DNA of 64,000 nucleotides from Actinokineospora sp. NBRC 105648 (GTDB lineage Bacteria; Actinomycetota; Actinomycetes; Mycobacteriales; Pseudonocardiaceae). The stretch lies in the NCBI RefSeq assembly GCF_030269645.1, contig NZ_BSTR01000019.1:62001-126000 (forward strand), in the 5' to 3' direction. Made by a program: the position numbers and the translations under genes. The notes beneath the pieces were generated by a model, which searched no databases, was not told the origin of the DNA, and saw only the letters and a program-made list of their open reading frames with translations. Of the stretch, positions 7,751 to 14,810 are shown in pieces (positions within the stretch are counted from its first letter, which is position 1; each line of letters begins with the position of its first letter).

Positions 7751-8840
7751 GCGCGGACGACGGCGGTGGTGGGTGCTGGCCGCGGTGGCGGTGCTGGCGG
7801 TCGGTGCCGCGGCGTTCGTGGTGCTGCGGCCCGACCGGCCCGCCGCCGTCGCCGGGGCCCGGCCGGTGCCGCCGACGGCGGCGGTCGTGCGGACCGACCT
7901 GGCGCAGAGCACCCGGGCCGAGGGCAGGCTCGGGTTCGACGGCAGCGTTCCCGTCCCCGCCGCCCCTGGCAGCGGTACCGCTACCTGGCTGCCCACGCCG
8001 GGGGCCGTGGTGCGGCTGGGGGAGCGGGTCTACGCCGTGGACAACCGCCCGGTCCCGCTGCTGCACGGCGACACACCGCTGTGGCGGGAGCTGGCCGAGG
8101 GCGTCGCTGACGGCCCGGACGTCCGGTTGCTGCGCGCGAACCTGCGCGCGCTGGGCGTGGCACCGAACCTGAACGTCGACAGCGACCACTTCTCCAGCGC
8201 CGTCGGCGACGCCGTGGCGCGTTGGCAGGAGCGGCTCGGGGTCGAGGAAACGCGCAAGATCCGGCCCGGGGACGTCGTGGTGGCGCCGTCGGACCTGCGG
8301 GTGGTCGAGGTGCGGGCGACCCTGGGCGGTGCGCTGCCCGCCGTGGTGGCGACCGCGTCCAGCACGGCCCGGGTGGTCGCGGTCGACCTGGCCGTGGCCC
8401 AGCAGGGGCTCGCGGTGGTGGGTGCGGCCGTTCGGGTGCTGCTGCCCACCGGTGCGGCGACGCCGGGCAGGGTCGCCTCGATCGGCACCGTGGCCACCTC
8501 CGCGCCGCGCGCGCCCGCGGCGGGCGACGACCAGGTGGCCGCGACCCTGCCGGTGCGGATCACCCTCGACGACCCCGCGGCGGCGGGCACCCTCGACGGC
8601 GCCCCGGTGTCGGTCGAGTTCACCAGCGACACCCACCGCGACGTGCTCGCCGTGCCGCTGGTCGCCCTGCTGGCGATGCCCAACGGCGACTACGCCGTGG
8701 ACGTGGTCGAGACCCGCGCGGACGGTTCCTGGACCTCGCGGCGGGTCGTGGTGCGGCTGGGGTTCTTCGCGACCGGGCAGGTCGAGGTCGAGGCCCCCGG
8801 GCTGACCGCGGGCACGAAGGTGCAGGTGCCCGCGCGGTGA
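7740..8840 (+). CDS. periplasmic-adaptor-like protein with peptidoglycan-binding domain
   Basis: One N-terminal membrane anchor (about residues 9-29) is followed by an HlyD/MacA-like barrel region. A peptidoglycan_binding_1-like helical block is inserted at about 120-165 (DVRLLRANLRALGV...AVARWQERLG). The C-terminus (VLAVPLVALLAMPNGDYAVDVV... GLTAGTKVQVP) is typical of MacA-type adaptors. GTG at 7740 overlaps the lipoprotein gene; the stop overlaps the ATPase start (GTGA). It probably links the permease to the cell wall in a MacAB-like efflux or signalling complex. Confidence 0.85.
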   Translation: MAAERGRRRWWVLAAVAVLAVGAAAFVVLRPDRPAAVAGARPVPPTAAVVRTDLAQSTRAEGRLGFDGSVPVPAAPGSGTATWLPTPGAVVRLGERVYAVDNRPVPLLHGDTPLWRELAEGVADGPDVRLLRANLRALGVAPNLNVDSDHFSSAVGDAVARWQERLGVEETRKIRPGDVVVAPSDLRVVEVRATLGGALPAVVATASSTARVVAVDLAVAQQGLAVVGAAVRVLLPTGAATPGRVASIGTVATSAPRAPAAGDDQVAATLPVRITLDDPAAAGTLDGAPVSVEFTSDTHRDVLAVPLVALLAMPNGDYAVDVVETRADGSWTSRRVVVRLGFFATGQVEVEAPGLTAGTKVQVPAR

Positions 8841-9577
8841 CCGAGATGATCACGGCCAGCCGGGTCGGCAAGGTCTACCGCGGCGGGGTCCCCGCACTCA
8901 CCGACGTCTCCCTCACGGTGCGCGAGGGCGAGCTGGTGGCCATCGTCGGGCCGTCCGGTTCGGGCAAGAGCACGCTGCTGCACCTCATCGGCACGCTGGA
9001 CACCCCGACCACGGGAACCGTGCGGGTGCTCGGGCTCGACGTGTCCGAGGTCCGCGACAGCACGCTCTCGGCGATGCGCGCGCACTGGATCGGCTTCGTG
9101 TTCCAGCAGTTCTTCCTCGGCGCCACGCTGTCCGCTGTGGACAACGTCGCGCAGGGGCTGGTGTACCAGGGGGTCCCGCGGCGGCAGCGGCGGCGGCGCG
9201 CGGCCGAGGTGCTCGACCGGGTCGGCCTGGGCCACCGGCTCGACCACCGGCCCGCGCAGCTGTCCGGCGGGGAGCGCCAGCGGGTCGCCATCGCGCGCGC
9301 CTTGGTGGCCGACCCGGCGATCGTGCTCGCCGACGAGCCCACCGGCAACCTCGACTCCGCGTCCGGCGCGGTCGTGCTCGACCTGCTGCACCAGCTCAAC
9401 CGCGAGGGGACCACGATCGTGGTGATCACGCACGACACCGACGTCGCCGAGCGGCTGCCCCGGCGGGTGCGGATCCGGGACGGGGCCGTGGTCGCGGACT
9501 CCGCCCTGGACGACGGCGGGGCCGAGGGCGCGGTCGACGGCACGGCCGTGGGCGGTTTCGCGGGCGGTGCCCGGTGA
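8837..9577 (+). CDS. ABC transporter ATPase (MacB/LolD type)
   Basis: Walker A is GPSGSGKST, the signature [15 protein letters not shown] and Walker [14 protein letters not shown], in the arrangement of the MacB/LolD family that serves type VII ABC permeases. GTG at 8837 overlaps the adaptor stop by four bases; an ATG at 8846 is also possible. The last 25 residues are Gly/Ala/Asp-rich and probably unstructured. With the permease it would drive export or mechanotransmission across the membrane. Confidence 0.93.
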   Translation: MTEMITASRVGKVYRGGVPALTDVSLTVREGELVAIVGPSGSGKSTLLHLIGTLDTPTTGTVRVLGLDVSEVRDSTLSAMRAHWIGFVFQQFFLGATLSAVDNVAQGLVYQGVPRRQRRRRAAEVLDRVGLGHRLDHRPAQLSGGERQRVAIARALVADPAIVLADEPTGNLDSASGAVVLDLLHQLNREGTTIVVITHDTDVAERLPRRVRIRDGAVVADSALDDGGAEGAVDGTAVGGFAGGAR

Positions 9578-10779
9578 GCGCGCCGACGCGGCTGCCGCCG
9601 CCCTCGGCGCTGCGGGCGCCGGACCTGGCGCGGGAGAGCACCTCGGGCATCCGCGGCAGGCCCGCCCGGGCGGTGCTCTCGCTGCTGGGCATCGCGGTCG
9701 GGGTGACCGCGATGGTCGCCGTGCTCGGCATCAGCGCCGCGAGCCAGGCCGGGCTGATCGCGCAGATCAGCGGCCTGGGCACCAACATGCTCACCGTCGC
9801 GCCCGGGCGCGACATCTTCGGCGGGCAGACCGAGCTGCCGACCGAGTCGGTGGCCATGGTGAGCCGGATCGAGGGGGTGCGGTCGGTGAGCGCGGTCGGC
9901 GCCGTCGACGACCACTCGGTGCGGCGCACGGACAAGATCGACCCCGCCGACACCAACGGCATCGCGGTGCTGGCCGCGCGGCTCGACCTGCTCGACACGC
10001 TCGGCGGCTCGGTCGCCGCGGGCTCGTACCTGAGCCCGGCGACCGAGCGCTACCCGGCGGTCGTGCTCGGCGCGGTGGCCGCGAGCAGGCTCGGGGTCGG
10101 CTCGGTCGGTGACCAGGTCTACCTCGGCGCGCGCTGGTTCACCGTGGTCGGCCTGCTGGCCCCGCTGCCGCTGGCGCCCGAGGTCGACCGCGCGGCGCTG
10201 GTGGGCTGGCCGGTGGCCGAGGCCGAGCTGGGCTTCAGCGGGCACCCCACGACGATCTACGAGCGCTCCGCGGACGAGGCCGTCGCGGGGGTGCGGGCGG
10301 TGCTCGCGGCCACGGCGAACCCGGAGAACCCGCAGAACGTGGCGGTCAGCAGGCCCTCGGACGCGCTCACCGCGCAGCTCGCGGCCCGCTCCGCCTTCGA
10401 CGAGCTGTTCCTCGGGCTGGGCGCGGTGGCACTGCTCGTCGGCGGCATCGGCGTGGCCAACACGATGATCATCTCGGTGCTGGAGCGGCGCGGTGAGATC
10501 GGTATGCGCCGCTCGCTCGGCGCGACCCGACGGCACATCCGCGCGCAGTTCCTCGCCGAGTCGGCGGTGCTCTCGGCGATCGGCGGGGTGATCGGCGTGG
10601 TGGTGGGGATCGCGGTGTGCGTCGGCTACTCGCTCGGTCGCGACCTGCCGGTGGCCCTGCCGTGGGCCGCCGTCGGTGCCGGGCTCGCCGCGGCGGTGGG
10701 CACCGGGATCGTCGCCGGGCTCTACCCGGCGGGCCGGGCCGCGCGGCTGAGCCCCACCGAGGCGCTCGCCGCGGTGTGA
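9574..10779 (+). CDS. ABC transporter permease (MacB/FtsX type)
   Basis: The 401-residue protein has the FtsX/MacB plan: an N-terminal membrane helix (about 28-50), a large external domain, and three C-terminal helices (about 285-310, 330-352, 362-385) with the characteristic [33 protein letters not shown]. It starts with GTG overlapping the ATPase stop by four bases. It completes a lipoprotein-adaptor-ATPase-permease operon opposite a two-component system, a common arrangement for export or resistance to cell-envelope compounds; the substrate is not evident. Confidence 0.92.
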   Translation: MSAPTRLPPPSALRAPDLARESTSGIRGRPARAVLSLLGIAVGVTAMVAVLGISAASQAGLIAQISGLGTNMLTVAPGRDIFGGQTELPTESVAMVSRIEGVRSVSAVGAVDDHSVRRTDKIDPADTNGIAVLAARLDLLDTLGGSVAAGSYLSPATERYPAVVLGAVAASRLGVGSVGDQVYLGARWFTVVGLLAPLPLAPEVDRAALVGWPVAEAELGFSGHPTTIYERSADEAVAGVRAVLAATANPENPQNVAVSRPSDALTAQLAARSAFDELFLGLGAVALLVGGIGVANTMIISVLERRGEIGMRRSLGATRRHIRAQFLAESAVLSAIGGVIGVVVGIAVCVGYSLGRDLPVALPWAAVGAGLAAAVGTGIVAGLYPAGRAARLSPTEALAAV

Positions 10780-10801
10780 GCCCGGCCGGGGTCGACTCCG
10801 C

Positions 10802-10838
10802 CACCGGTTCAGCAGGATCAAGTTCGTCACCGGTCCAG
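10802..10838. promoter_or_regulatory. direct repeat upstream of the HTH gene
   Basis: CACCGGTTCAG (10802-10812) and CACCGGTCCAG (10828-10838) differ by one base and are 26 bases apart, just before the HTH gene at 10857. They could be binding sites for that protein. Candidate only. Confidence 0.25.
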
Positions 10839-10856
10839 AAGTAGGGGCCGCGAGCC

Positions 10857-11333
10857 ATGGGGGCCGAGATGGGGGTACACAAGTTCGCCAGACCAGCCCG
10901 CGACAGCGAGGAGGAACGCCTGCTGCGCAAGCTGGCCGCCTCCCGCACGGTGCCGCGCTGGCTGGGCCAGCGCGCCCAGATCATCGCGCTGAGCTGGGAC
11001 TGCGTGTCCACAGAGGACATCGCCGAGCAGGTCGGGCTGCGTCCGCGCACCGTCCGGGCCTGGCTGCGCCGCTTCGACTCCGGCGGCATCGGCGGGCTCG
11101 CGGACCTGCCCAGGTCCGGTCGGCCGCCGCAGCTGAGCCAGACCGACCGCGGTCGGCTCGTCCGGCTGGCGGCCACCGGCGGGACCGAACCGTGGACGCT
11201 GTCCCGGCTCACCGCCGCGGCCCGCGCGCTGGGCATCGAGGTGAGCCGCAGCCAGCTCCGGCGGGTCCTCATCGACGCGGGCGTCGCCTGGGCGGAGGTG
11301 CCGGGGAACACCTGCCGAACGGCGTCGGAATAA
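10857..11333 (+). CDS. stand-alone helix-turn-helix protein (IS630-type DNA-binding domain)
   Basis: The 158-residue protein has the double helix-turn-helix found at the N-terminus of IS630/Tc1-type transposases: [12 protein letters not shown]...[23 protein letters not shown] at about 40-75, then [15 protein letters not shown] and the second winged helix ending [17 protein letters not shown]. The DDE catalytic part is absent and nothing like it follows. It is either a truncated transposase or a domesticated DNA-binding protein. Its position just upstream of the small repeat peptide and oxygenase genes makes a regulatory role plausible. ATG at 10857 or 10869. Confidence 0.7.
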   Translation: MGAEMGVHKFARPARDSEEERLLRKLAASRTVPRWLGQRAQIIALSWDCVSTEDIAEQVGLRPRTVRAWLRRFDSGGIGGLADLPRSGRPPQLSQTDRGRLVRLAATGGTEPWTLSRLTAAARALGIEVSRSQLRRVLIDAGVAWAEVPGNTCRTASE

Positions 11334-11426
11334 CGCCACCAGAATGGGTTCGGCTTCTTTTGGAACGACCACCCGAGCGCATTGAACCCGTTCTGCTCCA
11401 ATCGCGTGATTTCCCGTCGATCATGG

Positions 11427-11456
11427 TTGACGGCGCCACCGAGCGGTCAAGAGAAT
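11427..11456 (+). promoter_or_regulatory. candidate promoter of the repeat-peptide gene
   Basis: TTGACG (11427-11432) and GAGAAT (11451-11456) are 18 bases apart, giving a sigma-70-like promoter that would start transcription near 11463, about 60 bases before the peptide ATG. The surrounding 11334-11523 gap is noticeably richer in A+T than neighbouring DNA. Confidence 0.4.
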
Positions 11457-11523
11457 CGACTCGGCATCCGATTTCCCGCGGATGTCCATCCCACCACACG
11501 GACTAAAAGAATTGGGGAAAGCC

Positions 11524-11670
11524 ATGCCCGAAGAGTTCTCGCTCGGTGCCGACGACGTCGAGGTCACCAGGACGCCGCCCGCGTCGGCGGACTTCGTCAT
11601 CGCCGACAACGACCCCTCCGACCCGGTCCTCGTGATCGCCGACAACGACCCGTCGGACCCCGTTCTCTGA
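11524..11670 (+). CDS. putative RiPP precursor peptide with two identical 12-residue repeats
   Basis: ATG at 11524, with GGGGAAAG just upstream, opens a 48-residue peptide. Residues 1-24 are acidic and leader-like (MPEEFSLGADDVEV...). Residues 25-36 and 37-48 are two identical copies of VIADNDPSDPVL, ending at the stop codon. The two DNA copies (11596-11631, 11632-11667) differ at five positions, all silent third bases, which indicates selection on the peptide sequence. The stop overlaps the ATG of the oxygenase gene (TGATG), so the two are translated together. Leader plus repeated core next to a modifying oxygenase, a peptidase and an exporter is the pattern of a multi-core ribosomal peptide natural product. 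Asn, Asp and Pro are the obvious sites for modification. I do not recognise a named family. Confidence 0.75.
   Translation: MPEEFSLGADDVEVTRTPPASADFVIADNDPSDPVLVIADNDPSDPVL
11596..11667 (+). repeat. two in-frame 36-bp repeats in the peptide gene
   Basis: Units 11596-11631 and 11632-11667 encode the same 12 residues. They differ only at five codon third positions (GTC/GTG, CCC/CCG, TCC/TCG, CCG/CCC, GTC/GTT). The duplication is therefore not recent, or gene conversion is absent, while the peptide has been held constant. Confidence 0.95.
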
Positions 11671-12887
11671 TGTCGGAGACGCTCGAACCGGGGAGGGCCG
11701 CGCGCGGGCCCTCCCCGGGTCTCTCCGCACTCGTCGCGCCCATCGAGGCCGACCGGTTCCGCGCCGAGTACCTCGAGCGGGCGCACGTCCACATCCCGGC
11801 GGGCGCGCCGGGCAAGCCGGTGCCGCTGCGCCTCGCCGACGTGGACGCGATCCTGGCCCAGTCGAGCATCCGCTCGGCCGACCTGCGGGTGGTCGCCGAC
11901 GGCCGGGAGACCCCGGTCGCCGAGCTGGCGGCACCCGGTGACGCCACGGCGCTGGAGCTGCTCTACGACTGCTACCGCAAGGGTTCCACCGTCGTGATGA
12001 AGTTCCTCGACGAACGGTGGCCGCCGCTGCGCGAGCTGTGCGCGGCGCTGGCCGCCGACCTGGATGCCCGGACCCAGGTCAACGTCTACCTGACCCCGCC
12101 GGGCGCGCGGGGTCTGACGCCGCACTTCGACACCCACGACGTGTTCGTGGTGCAGGTGTCGGGGAGCAAGCACTGGCGGATCTACGACTCGCCGTACCCG
12201 CTGCCGATGTACGGGCAGTCCTACGCCCGCCACCGCACCGGACCGGACCCCGGCGAGCCGGTCGACCGCTTCGTCATGCGGCCGGGCGACGTGCTCTACA
12301 TGCCGCGCGGCTGCGTGCACGACGCGACCTCCGGCGACGAGGCGTCGCTGCACCTGACCATCGGGGTGCTGCCGGTGCTGTGGGCCTCGGTCCTGCGCGA
12401 CGCGGTGTCCACCGCGGTCGAGCGCGACGAGCGGCTGCGCCGGGCGGTGCCCGCGGGCACCTTCACCGACCCCGGGGCCCGGGCGGCGGCGGAGTCGGTC
12501 CTGGTCGAGCTGCTGGAGGTGGTGCGGTCGCTGGCCGACCCGGCCGAGCTGCTCGAGCGGGCCGAGCGGGCCGCGGAGGTGGGCAGGCGCCCCGACCTGC
12601 GCGGGCACCTGCTCGACCTGGAGGCCGTCCGGTCGCTGGACGGGGAGACCACGGTCCGCAGGCGGGAACAGGTGCCGTGCGCGGTCGAGGCCGACACCGA
12701 CCAGGTCCACCTGCGCTTCCACGGCAAGCGGGTCAGCCTCCCCGCGCGCGTGGGGGAGCAGGTGCGGTTCATCTCCGCGGCGCGCGACCCGTTCACCCCG
12801 CGCGACCTGCCCGGCGGCCTGGATTCCCCGGGCCGCGTGGTCTTGGTGGAGACCCTCGTGCGCGAGGGCCTGCTCACCGTCGGGTGA
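11670..12887 (+). CDS. JmjC/cupin_4-type 2-oxoglutarate-dependent oxygenase
   Basis: The 405-residue protein resembles the ribosomal-oxygenase class of JmjC enzymes (YcfD, NO66, MINA53). The Fe(II) ligands are visible as H152-x-D154 in LTPHFDTHDVFVVQVSGSK and H217 in GDVLYMPRGCVHDAT, followed by the typical SLHLTIG strand. A C-terminal region (about 240-405) matches the dimerisation/winged-helix part of that class. Family members hydroxylate Arg, His, Asn or Asp of proteins. Its ATG overlaps the stop of the repeat peptide by one base, making that peptide the most likely substrate. The gene end overlaps the convergent peptidase gene by 14 bases. Confidence 0.88.
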   Translation: MSETLEPGRAARGPSPGLSALVAPIEADRFRAEYLERAHVHIPAGAPGKPVPLRLADVDAILAQSSIRSADLRVVADGRETPVAELAAPGDATALELLYDCYRKGSTVVMKFLDERWPPLRELCAALAADLDARTQVNVYLTPPGARGLTPHFDTHDVFVVQVSGSKHWRIYDSPYPLPMYGQSYARHRTGPDPGEPVDRFVMRPGDVLYMPRGCVHDATSGDEASLHLTIGVLPVLWASVLRDAVSTAVERDERLRRAVPAGTFTDPGARAAAESVLVELLEVVRSLADPAELLERAERAAEVGRRPDLRGHLLDLEAVRSLDGETTVRRREQVPCAVEADTDQVHLRFHGKRVSLPARVGEQVRFISAARDPFTPRDLPGGLDSPGRVVLVETLVREGLLTVG

Positions 12888-14736
12888 CCACCGCCTCGCC
12901 CGGTTCCTCGGCTCGTCCGCCGAGGTGCCGGGCGAGGAACCGCTCGGCGGCGGCGTAGAACGCCAACCGGTTGCGCGGCCTGGTGAACGCGTGTCCTTCG
13001 TCCGGGAAGAGCAGGTACTCGTGGTCGATCCCCTTGGCCCGCAGCACGGCCACGGCCTGTTCCGCCTCCGCGGCGGGCACCCTCGGGTCGTTGGCGCCGT
13101 GGGCGACCAGCAGCGGCACCCGCAGCCGGTCGATCCGCGAGAGCGGCGACCGCGCCCACAGCATGTCCGCGTCGTGTTCCGGGTGGCCGACGCGGCGCCA
13201 CAACCGTTGTGTGAGCCCGGAAAGCTCCTTGCCGGGAACCGCGGCCAGGAAGGTCCGCAGATCGGACGGGGCCGCGACGGCGACACCGCAGCGGAAAACC
13301 TCCGGGGTGAACGTGACACCGACCAGGGCCGCGTAACCGCCGTAGGAGCCGCCGTAGATCGCGACCCGGTGCGGATCCGTCCAGCCCCGGCCGATGGCGT
13401 GCGACACCGCGTCGAGCAGGTCGTCCTGCATGGCCGCGCCCCACTGGCGGTCGCCCGCGTTCACGAAGTCCTTGCCGTACCCGGTGGAACCGCGGAAGTT
13501 GACCTGCAGCGCCAGGTAGCCGCGGTTGGCCAGCCACTGCGTCTCACCGCGGAAACCCCACAGGTCGCGGGTCCACGGACCACCGTGGACGACCACGACC
13601 GTGGGCAGCCCCGCGCGCGGCACGCCCGGCGGCGAGGTCAGGTAGCCGTGGATCGCCAGGCCGTCGCGGGCGGTGAACCCGAACGGTTCGACGCGGGCGA
13701 GCGGCAGTCCGTCGAGGGTGGTGGAGTGGGTGAACAGCGGCGTCGTCCGCCTGGTGGCGCGGTCGTACACGCGGAACTCGGCGGGGCCGTCGTCGACCAG
13801 GTAGCGCACCAGCCAGGTGCGGTCGGCGTCGTCACCGCCGAGCACCGTGACCTCGCCCGCGCGGGCGGCCAGCAGCGCCGCGACGTCCGCGCGGACGTCC
13901 GCGCGCAGCGCCTCGAGGTGGGCGCGTTCCCGGCGCACGACCGCCAGCCGGGCCTCGCCGTCCGGGTCGGTGCCCACGCCCACGACGTCGTGCCCCGGGT
14001 CCTCGGCGAGCACCTCGACCGCCCCGTCGCCGATCGCCACGCGCAGCAGCCTGGTGGTCGGGGAGCCTTTGCTGGACAGCAGGAGCAGGTGCTCGCCGGA
14101 CTTGGTGAACCCGATGACGCGCAGCAGCATGGTGTCGTCGTGGTCGACCTCGTGCAGCGTGCGCCACGAGCCGTCCGGGTCGCGCACGACCACCGCGAGG
14201 CCGTCGCCGGGCCGGGTCTGCACCGCGGCCAGGGGGCGCAGGTCGGCGTCGGCGGTCCACGCCGTCACCCCCGGTCGGGACGCGACCAGCTCGGTCTCGC
14301 CGGAGGCGATGTCGACCAGGTGCGCGTCGTGCACCGCGCGGTCGCGCAGGTTCATCCCGACCAGCACGTGCCTGGGTCTGCCGGGGCGCAGCGCGATGAG
14401 CCGCGCCTGCACGCGCGGGTACGGGGTGAGGTCGCGCGGTACCGGGTTCGCGGCGGTGACGTCCACGGCGTAGAGGTGGGTGTTCTCGTCGCCGTCGCGG
14501 TCCTGGGCGTAGAGCAGGTGCGCGCCGTCGTGCGCCCAGGCGAACACGTGCACCCCCCGGCCGCGGTCGTCGGTGACCGCCGCGTACGGCCCGCGCACCG
14601 GACCGCACCACACATTCTGAATTCCCTCGACGGGGGAGACAAAAGCGATTCTCGCGCCATCCGGCGACAATGCCGGGCTCAGCCGGTCCGGGTTTCCGAA
14701 CAGAATCGCGCGGGGAATGATCCTCGGGCTCGCCAC
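12874..14736 (-). CDS. S9-family (prolyl-oligopeptidase-like) peptidase
   Basis: An N-terminal beta-propeller (about residues 10-350, opening IIPRAILFGNPDRLSPALSPDG) precedes an alpha/beta-hydrolase domain with the catalytic Ser in GGSYGGYAAL, Asp in HGANDPRVP and His in FPDEGHAF. There is no signal peptide, so it acts in the cytoplasm. GTG at 14736 fits the usual start of relatives; GTG at 14760 is an alternative and neither has a clear ribosome site. It is convergent with the oxygenase gene and divergent from the ABC exporter. S9 enzymes cut after Pro, and the nearby peptide has four Asp-Pro pairs in its repeats, so it may remove the leader, cut repeats apart, or inactivate the product inside the cell. 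Confidence 0.88.
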   Translation of the reverse strand: MASPRIIPRAILFGNPDRLSPALSPDGARIAFVSPVEGIQNVWCGPVRGPYAAVTDDRGRGVHVFAWAHDGAHLLYAQDRDGDENTHLYAVDVTAANPVPRDLTPYPRVQARLIALRPGRPRHVLVGMNLRDRAVHDAHLVDIASGETELVASRPGVTAWTADADLRPLAAVQTRPGDGLAVVVRDPDGSWRTLHEVDHDDTMLLRVIGFTKSGEHLLLLSSKGSPTTRLLRVAIGDGAVEVLAEDPGHDVVGVGTDPDGEARLAVVRRERAHLEALRADVRADVAALLAARAGEVTVLGGDDADRTWLVRYLVDDGPAEFRVYDRATRRTTPLFTHSTTLDGLPLARVEPFGFTARDGLAIHGYLTSPPGVPRAGLPTVVVVHGGPWTRDLWGFRGETQWLANRGYLALQVNFRGSTGYGKDFVNAGDRQWGAAMQDDLLDAVSHAIGRGWTDPHRVAIYGGSYGGYAALVGVTFTPEVFRCGVAVAAPSDLRTFLAAVPGKELSGLTQRLWRRVGHPEHDADMLWARSPLSRIDRLRVPLLVAHGANDPRVPAAEAEQAVAVLRAKGIDHEYLLFPDEGHAFTRPRNRLAFYAAAERFLARHLGGRAEEPGEAVVTRR

Positions 14737-14763
14737 GACGGCAAGTATGCGCACGGGCACGGA

Positions 14764-14781
14764 TTCGGTCCAGCGACCGAA
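14764..14781. promoter_or_regulatory. inverted repeat between divergent peptidase and exporter genes
   Basis: TTCGGTC-CAGC-GACCGAA is a perfect 7-base dyad in the 74-base gap between the peptidase start and the exporter start. It could be one operator controlling both. Its half-site TCGGTC is the same as in the dyad at 4088-4102 upstream of the XRE gene. Confidence 0.4.
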
Positions 14782-14810
14782 CGGTGGACACGAGAGATCC
14801 TGGGAGAGCG

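Noticed and set aside
10857-11333. Calling the HTH gene an insertion sequence.
   Set aside because: No DDE domain, terminal inverted repeats or target duplication can be seen around it.
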